The notes under the pieces were generated by a model. That model saw only the letters and a program-made list of their open reading frames with translations, had not been told where the DNA came from and ran no database searches. The position numbers and the translations under genes are program-made. Shown one piece after another: positions 1-11,506 of a DNA stretch of 64,000 nt. The stretch is from Undaria pinnatifida (Eukaryota; Sar; Phaeophyceae; Laminariales; Alariaceae): assembly GCA_012845835.1 (NCBI GenBank), contig JABAKD010000023.1, positions 4,984,793 to 5,048,792 on the forward strand. Direction: 5' to 3'. Position 1 is the first letter of the stretch. Every line of letters begins with the position of its first letter.

Positions 1-602
1 ACTGTATAGTGTTGGTATAGTTGTGACCTTGCGGCTATACGGTAGATAGAGGGGGGTTACTCCCATCTTTCACTACTACCGAGCAAAGTTCACTTGCGCG
101 CGCGCGGGGGCTGTGACTCACATTCACGTCTTGACTCAAAAACGGACGTTGAAAACGGACTTTGTTGAGCATGTTTTGGTCGGCGCGAAACGCAGCAAAA
201 AACAAACTGTTTTTTTGTTGTAATATAGTCTAGTCTTATACCGTATGATCATCTGGTAGAATAAAAACATTAACATTCATTATACCGTCCGCGTGTGCTG
301 TAGGTTCGATAAGAAGAAGAACCGACATATATATACACATGACGTTTGTTAGCAAAAAAAAAGCTGCGTGATATACCGGCCGCCGTGGCGTGTTTTTTAC
401 AAATGAAATGCATGTATGTGCGTACTCCTCTTTGAAGATGTATGACGGCTGCCATTCATTCATTGACGCGTTGCTAGGTAATAACGTGTACAAACAGCAG
501 TAATAGTAACAAATTGTTATCAATAGCAACAACGTCACCAACTTTTTACGTACATTTTACTGCAATCCAAGGCGGTATGTTGTTGTTGCGATTTATAATG
601 TG
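1..602. other. No gene recognised
   Basis: Unique-looking, moderately AT-rich sequence. ORFs on the minus strand (236-541) show no domain or coding bias. A short CG-rich alternating run lies near 97-106. Confidence 0.5.
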
Positions 603-785
603 CAGGGCTCTTCACGGGTCATGACCCGGCCCGCGGGCGTGGGTGAGGAGGCTTTGTAAATCTCACGGGTCGAGTCAGGAGGTATTCAATGCTCACGGGT
701 CGGGTCGGGTCAGGTCGGGTCGGGTCGGGTCGGGTCACCCTGACCCGGTCCCCAAGAGAAACGAGCCGACCCGCGAAAAGCCCTG
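603..785. mobile_element. hAT-like MITE with GGGTC-repeat interior (family H, copy 1)
   Basis: Inverted termini CAGGGCTCTTCACGGGTC and (reverse) CAGGGCTTTTCGCGGGTC bound a 183-bp element filled with (GGGTC)n. The flanks ATAATGTG and ATAACGTG match at 7 of 8 bases, as for an aged 8-bp hAT target duplication. No transposase is present. CAGGG termini and 8-bp duplications are hAT features (family knowledge). Confidence 0.65.
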
Positions 786-960
786 ATAACGTGTGTGTTC
801 TTCACATTGAACTGATATTTATTTCCACACGTCCACATCCAGCACAACAACCGGTGTCCGTGCCGATGCCTCACAGAGAGACGAGCTCGTTCTGCGTGGT
901 CACAAACTGCGAGAGACAGAGATACGTACGCATCCCTTGCAAGCACAGCGAGGGGGTTAG
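786..960 (+). repeat. Dispersed repeat family R15, copy
   Basis: The stretch from the ACTGATATTT region through CCACATCCAGCACAACAACC and GACGAGCTC recurs at about 40785-40870 (-), 46850-47100 (-), 53400-53600 (-), 55545-55690 (+), 57100-57300 (-) and 57670-57850 (-). Non-coding and of unknown class. Confidence 0.5.
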
Positions 961-1226
961 GCCGTGCAACGCCAAAACCGCAATGAACACGCGGGCAATT
1001 CATATCATGCCAGTGTTAATAAAACAGCATATATATTTGTATAGCGCAACTGACGGGGTTCTGTGTCACGCCCATTCATTGCAGCCTCCATCGAGGGGGC
1101 AGTCTCAACCGCCGACACAGCCCCCCCCAGCCATATCGGCGCCCGTATCGACCCCTCCAACGACACCGCTACCGCTGCCAGCTACCTGTCTGCCCACCGG
1201 GCCACCCCTAGTGTCATCGCCAAGTC

Positions 1227-1257
<31 letters not shown>

Positions 1258-1869
1258 ACCGCCGCCGCCGCCGCCAACGCCGCCGCCGCCGCCAACAGCT
1301 AGCCATCCCTCGACAGCGGCACCTCTCTTGACACCGAGCATGGTCCTGGCCCTCGAAAAAGCTCGTTGTAGGCAGCGATCAGGACGGTACAGGTAGCGCC
1401 ACGAAGGCCGTCACGGCCAACCGTACGCACACGGACGCCGGAGGAAAGTGCATATATATCGGTACCCGCGGGCCGACGTCCGAATCACCTGCCGTCGCCG
1501 CCACGGACACCGCTGTCGACGTCCGCACAAGACCAGCTCCGGGGGGAAGCTTCGGAAGACTGCAGTGTATGTACGCTTCGAGGACTTGGCCTCTCCGTTC
1601 CAGGAAAAAAATAGGGAGCTACCCCCCATCGACTGCATCCTTCCGTACTACGCCGAATCCCGAGTCAAAGCGGGGGCCGACCCGCGGAGTCCAGGCATGT
1701 CGGGCGACCGTAACAGTCAAACGAGGCGGACAGGAACGCGTTCCGTGAGCACAGCAACGAGGTTGACTATGGTATCATAGAGGTGCTGTGGAAATTGCGA
1801 GGAACAGGAACCGGCTCCGGCTGACGGGCGGAGGAGAAGGTGAGCGAGGGGGCAACAAACTTTGTCCAG
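961..1869. other. No gene recognised; CCG microsatellite
   Basis: A (CCG)n tract at about 1220-1300 makes proline, alanine or glycine ORFs in several frames (689-1396, 1063-1302, 1105-1341). The remainder is unique GC-rich sequence with no recognised domain. Confidence 0.45.
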
Positions 1870-2307
1870 ACGCGTGCTACGGTATAGAGGTATTAAGGTA
1901 TACCGTTTTTAGGCGATTTTTTCTTCTGAATGACGGGGCCTCCTTGACCCAAAATCGTCGGAAATGCCGCGTGCTACGGTATAGAGGTAGTAAGGTATAC
2001 CGTTTTTTGGCTGAAATGGTTTCTGAATAACGGGGCTCCTTAACCCAAAACCGTCGGAAATACCGCGTGCTACGGTATAGAGGTAGTAAGGTATACCGTT
2101 TTTTGGCGAAAATGGTTTCTGAATGACGGGGGGCTCCTTAACCACCGTCGGGGGCATTTTCGCAATGATTTTCTCGTTGTGCGCCTCTAGAGGGCATGGG
2201 ATTTTTTGTTATCCGGCAGTAGTACGAGGTGGAGTCTTATTTTTCTCCGAAACCGGTTTTTTGGAAGAGGTCTTTTTTAAGCTCCCACATTTGAGGAAAC
2301 CTCGGAG

Positions 2308-2308
<1 letters not shown>
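1870..2308 (+). repeat. R1 tandem array (3 units of ~97 bp) plus R1 tail
   Basis: Each unit reads GTGCTACGGTATAGAGGTA, AAGGTATACCGTTTTTTGGC, TTTCTGAATGACGGGG, TCCTTAACCCAAAAxCGTCG. A ~150-bp tail follows (GGGATTTTTTGTTATCCGG ... GGAAGAGGTCTTTTTTAAGC). The same array-plus-tail layout recurs near 16.6, 36.0, 43.6 and 63.4 kb. Confidence 0.8.
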
Positions 2309-2344
<36 letters not shown>

Positions 2345-2844
2345 NNNNNNNNNNNNNNNNNNNNNNNNNNNNNNNNNNNNNNNNNNNNNNNNNNNNNNNN
2401 NNNNNNNNNNNNNNNNNNNNNNNNNNNNNNNNNNNNNNNNNNNNNNNNNNNNNNNNNNNNNNNNNNNNNNNNNNNNNNNNNNNNNNNNNNNNNNNNNNNN
2501 NNNNNNNNNNNNNNNNNNNNNNNNNNNNNNNNNNNNNNNNNNNNNNNNNNNNNNNNNNNNNNNNNNNNNNNNNNNNNNNNNNNNNNNNNNNNNNNNNNNN
2601 NNNNNNNNNNNNNNNNNNNNNNNNNNNNNNNNNNNNNNNNNNNNNNNNNNNNNNNNNNNNNNNNNNNNNNNNNNNNNNNNNNNNNNNNNNNNNNNNNNNN
2701 NNNNNNNNNNNNNNNNNNNNNNNNNNNNNNNNNNNNNNNNNNNNNNNNNNNNNNNNNNNNNNNNNNNNNNNNNNNNNNNNNNNNNNNNNNNNNNNNNNNN
2801 NNNNNNNNNNNNNNNNNNNNNNNNNNNNNNNNNNNNNNNNNNNN
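2309..2844. other. Poly-G run and 500-N assembly gap
   Basis: A run of 36 G (2309-2344) is followed by exactly 500 N (2345-2844), probably a scaffold gap of set length where sequencing failed. ORFs called across it are meaningless. Confidence 0.95.
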
Positions 2845-2864
2845 CCGCTACACACCCTAACTCC

Positions 2865-3214
2865 GGGGTTACCCCCCCTCTCCGTCCCGGCATAATAGGG
2901 ATGCGAGGGTCTATGGTCATAAGACTACGGCCATGCACAAACTGAGTACGCCCCCCCCCCCCGTCCCCGTCCCCCGTCCCCCTCTACAAGGTGCGGGACT
3001 CCGCCTCACAAAGTGGTTCTTAGTGGCATGCAGCTCACTCACGCTTCATGAGACTCGCCGAGAACCTTACGGCGGCGTCGCGATTCGTGCACGCGATCGA
3101 TGTCTGACGCGTCTGGTCGGTGAAAACCCGACGTGCTCCGTCCCTGTGCTGTACGGTTGCGAGGGAAAGTCTATTTGCATATGACCACGGCTATGCATGA
3201 AACGAAAACCGCCC
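2865..3214 (+). repeat. Dispersed repeat family R16 (two copies)
   Basis: The motif series GGTGAAAACCCGACGT, TAGGGATGCGAGGGTC, ACGACTACGGCCATGCA and GAGTACACC followed by a C run recurs (in part) at 3885-3965, 29935-30040, 32690-32775 and near 32200-32235. Confidence 0.6.
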
Positions 3215-3880
3215 GCCCCCTCCCCGCTACAGTGCCGATCCCTCTACAGTGCCAGTTTTCAGGCTGGCACATACCGGCACTATTACAAACTGCCAGGAGT
3301 GGCCCCTCTATAGTGCCAGTTGAGTAGTGCCGGTTGCCCGCTACATAGTGCCTGTAAAATTGCTAGACACACATGATTATATCAAGTAGTGGCAGCATGC
3401 GGAGTAGGGCCGGTTGCCGATGTTTCCGGCTGACTTGACACAAACCAGCATTATACAGTAGTGGTCCCTCTATGGTGCCCATTGAGTAGTGTCGGTCGCC
3501 CGCTATAGTGCCTGTGAAATCGCTTGGCACACAGTAGTGGTCCCTCTACATAGTGCCGGTTAAGTAGTGCCGACTGTCCGCTACAATGCCTTCGCTGGCA
3601 CAGACGGGAACAACCAGTAGTGGCAGTATGCGGAGTAGTGCCGGTTGCCGCTACAGTGACGGTTATTCCGGTTGACACATACCAGCACTATACAGTAGTG
3701 GCCCCTCTATAGTGCCAGTTGAGTAGTGCCGACTGCCCGCTATAACGCCTGTGAAATCGCTTGGTACACAGTAGTGTTCCCTCTATAGTGCCGATTGAGT
3801 AGTGCCAGGTGCCCACTATAGTGCCTGTGAAATCGCTTGGCACATAGTAGTGTTCCCTCTATAGCGCCGCCGGTTGAGTA
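3215..3880. repeat. Tandem repeat of AGTAGTGCCGGT-type units (mariner-terminus-like)
   Basis: Irregular units CAGTAGTGGTCCCTCTATAG, TGCCGGTTGAGTAGTGCCG, CCCGCTATAGTGCC and GTGAAATCGCTTGGCACA repeat about six times, often bounded by TA. The layout resembles the TA-flanked element at 49258-49437 and may be an amplified relative. Confidence 0.6.
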
Positions 3881-4549
3881 GTGCCGATATCCCTTCCATC
3901 CAGGCTATATCCATTAGATACAAACCCAGAGCCATGCCTAAAACGAGCACACTCCGCCCCCCCGACCTTTCGCCTTTCCTATCTCCGCTAGACCTCTATA
4001 ACCAGTGCTATGACTAGTACTTTATAATTATTGCCAGCTAAGATACAGACCAAAACAAAGAAAAAAACACGACATAAAAACCCTCCGATCGCAATACGTA
4101 GTCATCGCTAAAACCCGAAAAACAATACCAGCAGTATCTCTTGCTACAAAAACTCGTACCAGTATATGGGCGTACAACAGTACTACACTACATTAGCATA
4201 GCAGTAGCAGATATTTCGTACCTACGTACGTAGCTAGTCTAGACTAGTAGCACATACAAGAAAAAACGGTAAGATACATGCGCATCCATGTTCCAGAGTA
4301 CGCCAGGCGTTATCTCGTTCACTCCATGTTTTTCTTCCATATTTCCACCAAATCAGTTACACGCCTCCTTCCCATTGCCCATTCGTACCTGGAACATATA
4401 CTCGCCTTCTAGAAGAAAACTTCCATCAGCAAGTCCTTTCACTATTTCTTCTATTTCCACCGAGAAATTTATAAGTCCATTTGATTTTTGGCGGAAATAT
4501 AAAAAATGGAGGGGAGAGGGGCAACGAAGAAAGCGCCCGAAGACCAAAA
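3881..4549. other. No gene recognised
   Basis: An R16 fragment at 3885-3965, then AT-richer unique sequence. The plus ORF at 4288-4641 shows no domain and runs into the tandem duplication that follows. Confidence 0.4.
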
Positions 4550-4737
4550 AGAAAAAGCGAATTCCTGCCCGTCACAAAATACACGTAAAACGGTCAGGTT
4601 TTCGTGTTCTAACGATATTTCTTTCGTTCACGTGCGTCTAAAAAAAGCGAATTCCCGCCCGTCACAAAATACACGTAAAAAGGTCAGGTTTTCGTGTTCT
4701 TCTAACGATATTTCTTTCGTTCACGTGCGTCTGACCA
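4550..4737 (+). repeat. ~93-bp direct tandem duplication
   Basis: Two nearly identical units carry AAAAAGCGAATTCC, GCCCGTCACAAAATACACGT and TTTCGTTCACGTGCGTCT. Confidence 0.85.
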
Positions 4738-5344
4738 AGCAAGGAACAAAAATCAGAAGGCCGCCCCACTAAAAAAACACACGTCAGCAGGCAGTTTGCT
4801 CAAAAACGTACATCCCCGAAAAGCATGACAACACATGAAAATTCGAGAGAAAAATGAGCCAAAAATGCCGCGAAAAAAAAAAAACGAACAGAAAAAATTG
4901 AGGGGAAAATGAGCGAAAACGACGACAAAAAAACGAGCAGTAAAACTAGAAAAGAGTCAGAAAACCCCCCGTAAAACCGTAAAAACCAAGCGAAAAAAAA
5001 AAGGAACCAAAATTAGGAAGAAGAGTATTCCAGGCATTCCGTCATATTTCCCCAATACGCGCACTTGACGGACTTCGTGAGAAAGCAGCCGCCAGTGCTG
5101 CCGGTGCTGCTAAGCCTGCTGTTGTTGCTATTGTAGCCGGTGCTGTTGCTGTTGTACCGGCTGCTGCAGTCGTTGCTGTTGCTGTTGTTGCTCTCGCTGT
5201 CATCGCTGCTGCTACTGCCGCACACAGCTAGCTCTGTTCCCCCTCCCTCCCCCCCAAACCCGCCTCCCACCCCTCCTGCTGCTCCCATTTCCCCTTCGTT
5301 GATGTGGCGAGCCCTGACCTCTTTCGCCAAAGCTAAAGCTAAAG

Positions 5345-6110
5345 TTATGTCTGCTGGAGGGGGGGGGGGGAGAAGTGGGGGTGGGAGAGGGGGAGGGGGG
5401 GGGGACAAGGGGGGGGGGGGGGGGGGGAGGCGAAGGGGGGAGAGAAGATGGGGGGGGGGGAAGAAGGGAGACAAGACGTGGGAAGGGGGAAGAGGCGGCG
5501 TGGATAATAAGTGGGGGTTGGGAGCGGGGGGGGGAAAGAAGAAATGGCGGGGGGAAGAGAAAACAGCCGGAGGGGGGTGGAATGTTATGCGTAAGAACAG
5601 GAAGAGGAGGTTTGCTATAGGAGTTGACGCCTATACGACTGGGAACCCGTTTTTCGCGATAAATTACGTAGACATAGTATAAGGAGGGATTTTGGTGCTC
5701 TAAAACAAGTAGAAGACTTGATAGCGGAACAGAAGGAGGAGGGGAACGGAGGGGGGAGGAGGAAGAAAAGGAAAAGGAACTTGGAGAAAAAAAAGGAAAA
5801 GAAAAGGCAACACAAAAATGAGACATGACAAAAGGGTAGGGAAAATAACGCAAGTGGAAAGGGGAAACATCAAAACGAAAAGGAAACATGAAAAAAACGA
5901 GTAGGAAAAACAACGCAAGTGGAAAGGGAAAAAGCAAAACAAGAAGGAAAGTTAAGAAAAACGGAAAAGGAAAACCACCACGCCAAACCTCGAGGGGTTC
6001 AAGAATACGACAGCGCCGAAGGCTTCGAGCAGCGTCGAGGGAGGGAGGAGAGGCCCAAGAGAGAGGCATGGAAGAAGGCTAGGCCCGGGAGAAGAGGGCG
6101 GAGGGAGGGA
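5345..6110. repeat. Long polypurine/polypyrimidine tract
   Basis: The + strand is almost entirely G and A, first G-rich (about 5355-5600), then A/G-mixed (about 5680-5990). It makes spurious proline/phenylalanine/leucine-rich minus ORFs (5212-6069) and lysine/arginine-rich plus ORFs. A candidate triplex- or G-quadruplex-forming region. 5100-5215 is a degenerate CTG/GTT-rich stretch. Confidence 0.8.
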
Positions 6111-6840
6111 GTATTGAGAACAGCTACTTGCTGCAGGTACAACGGAGTACCAGGTGGTCCATCGTAGCCTATCGATTGCGCTGCTGTTAGCATATCATAC
6201 GTGGTAATCTGGCATACGTAGACCGTGCCTGGTAGAGACACAGCACCATGACGTGCTGCTATACACGACTGGTGTACACGAGCGAGTAAGTAGCCGTGTT
6301 CAGAGTATCGGATCACTTTGTAGGTGCTTCTACTCTGGTGCAGAGCAACACAAGACGCTTCGGTGATACCATCGCAAGGGATACCATGCATGTACGTGCG
6401 ATTATACACACGTATCAAGGGCACACACGTACCTCGTCGGGTCAGCCCGCATATTTTAATAGTAGATCCGGTGTCGTAGATATGCGGCGCAATTGCAATA
6501 TTTAGAATCATTCGCCTTAGAGATTATAATAACCAGATAATAACGGCGGTCTTTGGGTCGTTGAGCTTTTTTTAGTTTTAGTTTGTTGTCGTATCGTACA
6601 AGTTGGGTCTTGAGCTGTGATCGATCGAGCATACACCATGCAAACTCTCACACAACTCACCCAACACCACTCTCCCCTCTTTTGTCTCTTCGTCGAGGCC
6701 GCTATTAATAAGAACACCACCGCCCTTGGGACATCTTTTTTGTCATCGGCTCTGCGGAGCTTTGAGCTTTGATCGCAACGCTGACCATCATAACATCTGC
6801 TGAGTGATTCCGCGATACGTTTGACCTGACCCAGAGCCAC
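6111..6840. other. No gene recognised; one unexplained minus ORF
   Basis: A 170-codon minus ORF (5999-6511) has ordinary amino-acid composition but no family I recognise, and its C-terminus runs into the purine tract. The rest is unique. Confidence 0.35.
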
Positions 6841-7140
6841 CGCACACAGCCACATCGACAACTTGCTGCTATTGTTGTTGTCAATGTTGTTGTTCTCACA
6901 TCAATTCACATAATCAAGTCCGTGGCCACAGGACAGGATCTAGTCACTCTGGAGTGGAGGAATACCCCCGGGAAAAACACAAACAGCCCAAAAAGTGGTA
7001 CACGCATATATCACAGTTGACGCAATGCATGCCTCCGCCAGGAAAATACAAGGAAAAAAAAGTGAAATCGGCAGTCAGCCTACGACGTGTCAGGTCCATA
7101 CTGGTACATACGTCTCAATACCTGCGCCTGAAAGGGATGA
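6841..7140 (+). repeat. Dispersed repeat family R9, copy
   Basis: It contains TTGTTGTTGTCAATG-type GTT repeats, then CACATAATCAAGTCCGTGG, CAGGACAGG, CACGCATATATCACAG, TGACGCAAT and AAATCGGCAGTCAGCCTACG. The same order is found at 50041-50720, 51310-51480 and 53085-53400. Confidence 0.7.
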
Positions 7141-7369
7141 AGGGAGGGAGACACCGAGTAAGAAGGCCGTACGGGAATGGGCTTCCCTTCGGTTGGGCGG
7201 AGTCGAACGGCCGCTGATTTTCCGAATTCCGTTGCCGTTCCGCGCGCTCTATTTCGGAATTGGCTCGCTTATTCTCAGTTTCTTTTGGGTCGGTTCCCAT
7301 CCGATCGATGTTAGTCGCATAATATCAATACCGAACAAAAGCCATTCGTTTCGCTTCATCCTGGCACGC

Positions 7370-8320
7370 TTTTGTTCGGTTCGGTTCGGGTCGGGTCGGA
7401 ACGGTTCGGTTCGATTTCGGCCGCACATCATCAGATCGATTACATTCGGTTCCGTTCGGTTCGGTTTAATTCCGTTCGGCACGGTGCGGTTCAGTGCGGT
7501 TCGGTTCAGTTCTATTGGGACCGAATTCGGTCTCCCAGGGTCCAATCGATTCGATTCGATTCGATTCGATTCCGTTCGGTTCGCTTAAATACGGTTCGGG
7601 TTCATTTTTATTGGGATCGAAATGGGTCGCCCAGGATCAAATCGACTCCGTTCGGTATTGGTTCACTTCAATTCGATTTGGTTCGGTTCGGTTCGGTTCG
7701 GTTCGGTTCGGTTCGGTTCGGTTCGGTTCCTTCGGGATCGATTCGGTCGCCCAGCATCAGGCCGTTTTGGTTCCGTTTGTTTCATTTCGTTTCGGTTCAG
7801 CTCACTCCAATTCGGATTAATTCGGTTCGGTTCGGTGCGGTTCAGTGCGGTTCGGTTTGGTTCAGGTCGGTTCGATTCACGTCAATTCGATTCGATTGTT
7901 TCGGTTCAGCTATATTGAGATCGAATTCGGTCAGCCAGGACCATACCGATTCGGTTCGGTTCGGTTCGGCTTGGTTCGATCCGATTCGGTTCGGTTCGGT
8001 TCGGTTCGGTTCGGTTCGGTTCGGATCGGTTCACTTCAATTAGGGTTGGTTCCGTTCGGTTCCTTTTGGCTCGGTACGGTACGATTCGGTTCGGTTCGGT
8101 TCCGTACGGTTCACTTCAATTCGGTTCGGTTCGGTTCGGTTCGGTTCGGTTCGGTTCGGTTCGGTTCGGTTCGGTTCGGTTCGGTTCGGTTCGGCTTGGT
8201 TTGGTTCGGGTCGTTTCGGTTCCGCTCGGTTCGACTCAGTTCTGCTCGGTTCGGCTTGGGTCGATTCGGCTCGGATCGGTTCGATTCGTCTCGGTTCGGT
8301 TCGATCCGAGTCAGTCTTAA
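7370..8320. repeat. TTCGG pentanucleotide field (~950 bp)
   Basis: Largely (TTCGG)n, cleanest at about 7675-7730, 7985-8030 and 8118-8195. Four ~40-bp islands interrupt it, each like ATTGGGATCGAATTCGGTC, GCCCAGGATCA. Fifteen-base periodicity keeps many frames open (FGSVR on +, NRTEP on -); these ORFs are artefacts. Confidence 0.9.
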
Positions 8321-9290
8321 ATGCTGGTGGATTTTCAAAGTTGGCTTGCCTTGTTTGGGTTGACCTCCACGAAGCTCGCGGGCTACTCACTCCGATGCTG
8401 GATTCATGTGGGGTTTCTTTGAGACCGGTGCCGTTGCTGCTAAGGAGAGGAGTTGACAGCGGGGTCGGGGGTTCAGTGAATTCGCTAAAGTACTACCATG
8501 GTACTGGACACAAGGCCCCCCTTCGTAGGCGGGGAGAGGGGGATGACTGACTCAAGGCTGATGATTTAATGTATAATTTAGCGGAAGGAGCGTGGAATAA
8601 ATTACACAATGCATTTAAGCGTTCGGATAAGGAAGATGTTTATCGATTTATCGTTATTGGCCGTGTAAATTGATGATGGAGGAAGCAGCATCTCGTGTAA
8701 ACAGAGTCGCAATCGAATAATCTCGAGACTAAAAAAGAAAAGAACAATGCTCGGTCGACGTCGCGCAGCAAATTTGCTGAGCAAAACAAAACAGCATTGT
8801 GTAATTCAGCGAAAGAGAGCAAGACAACAAGCAGCAGCAGTACCGTAGCAGTACAGCAGCAGCAACGGCAGCAGCGGCGGTGGCGGCGGCGGTGGCGCGA
8901 ATCAAAACCGTTTGCAAAGAAAGCACTCGAAACTTTGCAACAACTAAACAATGTAGACGAAGTCCTTTCATACGTGAACAAAATCGTTGCATCGGACTGG
9001 AAAGGCTGTTAAGCATGAAATGATTTTCATTCTGGCATCCATTTGGCTTTGTTTAAAGGAAGAAAAACTGTTGCACAAACAAAAAAAAACACCGAAACAG
9101 AAAATAACATCCAGTGCAGAATCCCACAGAGATGTCTGTACACGCAGGACGGGTTAAGAAACATACCGGTATACCTGGTAGGACACAGCAGTACGCAAAA
9201 CATGAATTTTGTGGAAGAATCCACAAAACCGCGTCGCTGAGCACAAAGCCGAAACCAGCACACTTTAGGAACACGCGCAGGAGAGAGCGA
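8321..9290. other. No gene assigned; a possible plus-strand exon at 8701-9012
   Basis: A plus frame open from 8701 to 9012, without ATG, ends in SKPFAKKALETLQQLNNVDE, VLSYVNKIVASDWKGC. The end looks protein-like, but the middle is a CAG/CGG repeat and there is no family match or supporting splice context. The rest is unique. Confidence 0.3.
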
Positions 9291-10044
9291 GAGCAGCAGC
9301 AGCAGCAGCATCAGCAGCATCAGCAGCATCAGCAGCAGCAGCAGCAGCAGTACACAGCAGCGCCGGGGGCGGAGGCGGCCATAGCCCAGCAAGGCATTGC
9401 CACACAGCAGCTGTAGTGTTACCAGTAGCCGTCTGGCAGGAGCACACACACATACTGGCTCCGCGAGGTGTACGATCACCAGCACAACAGACAGCTGACA
9501 CATTTAAGAAAAACACAAAGGCGACACCAACAACAGCAGCAGCAGCGGCGGTGCCATAGGCACCACCGTTGCCGCTCCTGCACACCACACGTTCATTGTC
9601 CCGGGAGGAGAGGGAGGGTGTCTCGCGGATAAATCGGTGGTGTCCTAGTCTGCGCTCTGCGCCGTCTGCACTGGTGGGTTGTCAAGGGCTTGGCATATTA
9701 CTTCAAAGCACATCACACGCATGAAAAGCATACGTCTCCGACCTTAAACAAATGATGGCCAGAGCATTTTCAACGTAACCCCCCGCCCACCAGCCTTGAA
9801 AAAAATTAGAGCATTTTCAACGTAATCCCCCGCCCACCAGCCTGGAACTGCTGTCGTGACGTATTGCTATCGATAGCAATGCTTTTTCTAACGCAATTCC
9901 CGCCACCAGCATTTACAATCCCCCCCCCAACCCCCCCCCCCACCCCCCCCCCACCCCCCCCCACCCCCCCCCGCCAAAATCAAAATAGCATGAGCAGGGG
10001 AGCACACAACAAAGAGAAAAAGGAGCCACGCTCCTAAAAACAGT
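9291..10044. repeat. CAG/CAT microsatellite, 53-bp tandem units and C-rich tract
   Basis: (CAG)n/(CAGCAT)n at about 9296-9350. Units of 'AGCATTTTCAACGTAAYCC' plus 'CCGCCCACCAGCCT' repeat two to three times at 9758-9915. A C/A-rich tract spans about 9918-9972. No gene seen. Confidence 0.7.
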
Positions 10045-10170
10045 ACGAGAGCTTACCACTTTTCCGACAACATGGTTGACGCACACTGTGTACGAGTCGA
10101 AGGGGGTTTCACCGTACAATGGTTGTTGCGTTTCATTCGGTTAGGGTTGGGGTTAGAGTAAATATATTTT
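10045..10170 (+). repeat. Family R17 repeat carrying a telomere-like motif, copy 1
   Basis: From TACGAGAGCTTACCACTTTT through AACATGGTTGACGCACACTG and CAATGGTTGTTGCGTTTCAT to GGTTAGGGTTGGGGTTAG. The same segment in reverse orientation lies at 39105-39235. A 29-base A run follows at about 10229-10257. Confidence 0.8.
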
Positions 10171-10228
10171 AAATAGTACGTCGACCATGTTGTCGAAAAC
10201 GCGGTAAGGTACCCTGCCTAATAAAATC

Positions 10229-10259
<31 letters not shown>

Positions 10260-10617
10260 AGGCATTGATTGTGATTTCTGCGCGAATCGAGGAAATGACG
10301 TTTCTTTCCAAATTTGTTTTTTAATTGGTCTTGGTAAAAAAAAAAACACTGCCTACGAAGTAGGTCCTTAAAAGGAAAGTTCGAGTAAGTTTTTCTTTTT
10401 TATGGTGATCCCTTGGCTGGGGTTCAAAAGCCGAAGGACGAATCAAACACGGCTGACGTTTTTCACGCAACAGTTCAAGAAAGCTGCTGTGACAACAGCA
10501 GCTGCTCGAAAGGCCCAGCTGCAGGTGCACTTTTGAAAGTCTATACATCCCAAAAGGCGAACAATTAACGGCCACAGCGGTAACGAACGACCACAGACAA
10601 GACATTCGCAATTACGT

Positions 10618-11474
10618 TTGTTACCATTTTATCGATATCGGATTGATATCTTTACAAAAAAAAATGCACCCCGAGTACAGCTGCGAGATCGAACATTTCG
10701 GCGAAACTCATCTTTGCAACCTGCGCTTGATGTCATCTGCTCCGATCGCGGCTGTCACTGGGTATGTGTCCCCATTAAGTACATATTTCGACGAATCCCC
10801 TTTAAGACTAGCTTGCACCAGGGTCGGATTGGCCGAATGATGTGCTATACGCTTGTATGCGGTACGGTTATAACTTACCTGCTGCGATTTATTATGAACA
10901 AGGAATAACACCAACCGCACATCACAGTCAATCTTGGCGGTGCGTATTATAAAAATTAAAATACACTCCAGCTGTGAGATCGAATATTTTACAAAAAATG
11001 AAAATACACTCCGGCTGTGAGATCGAATATTTTGTCGAAACTCATCTTTGCAAGCTGTGTGTGATACTCTCGATCGCGCGTATTACGGGTTGTGTGTCCT
11101 CATTAAGGATATAGGTCGGCGACTCCCCTTACAACTACAGTGTAGCTATCAGGGTCAACAGGGTGATGTTAGTCAGTCTGTGCGCGGAAACTATAAAACC
11201 CGTTTCTGAGGGGGACAAAATCTGACGGCTGTGGAAGGAAATGCATCCGTTTATCAAGTGAATTCTGTAAGTCGAATAACGGGAGGGCGGAGTTTTGAAT
11301 GAAGGACGTGGGGGCCTGGTTTTGATCAAAAGGGGCGGGGTTGGAAGGGGGGGGGGGGGGGGGGGGGGGAGGGGGCGGACGGGCGGGCAATTTGTGCGTG
11401 GAAGCTATAAATCCTTTAAGGGGATAAATCTGATGGTTTTGGGAAAGAAAAAAAAAAAAACACGAGTTCATCAT

Positions 11475-11506
<32 letters not shown>

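Noticed and set aside
2123-2938. ORFs crossing 2345-2844
   Set aside because: They run through 500 N and a G run; artefacts of the gap.
5212-6069. 285-codon minus ORF
   Set aside because: Translation of the polypurine tract (P/F/L/S only); no independent coding signal.
5999-6511. 170-codon minus ORF starting MILNIAIAPHIYDTG
   Set aside because: Ordinary composition but no family, no splice context, and its end lies in the purine tract. Kept only as an unexplained ORF in the region note.
7372-8363. Several FGSVR/NRTEP repeat proteins on both strands
   Set aside because: Produced by the TTCGG pentamer field in every frame; no non-repeat coding sequence attached.
8701-9012. Plus-strand open frame ending KKALETLQQLNNVDE
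   Set aside because: Protein-like end, but no ATG, a trinucleotide repeat in the middle and no family; not enough for a gene call.
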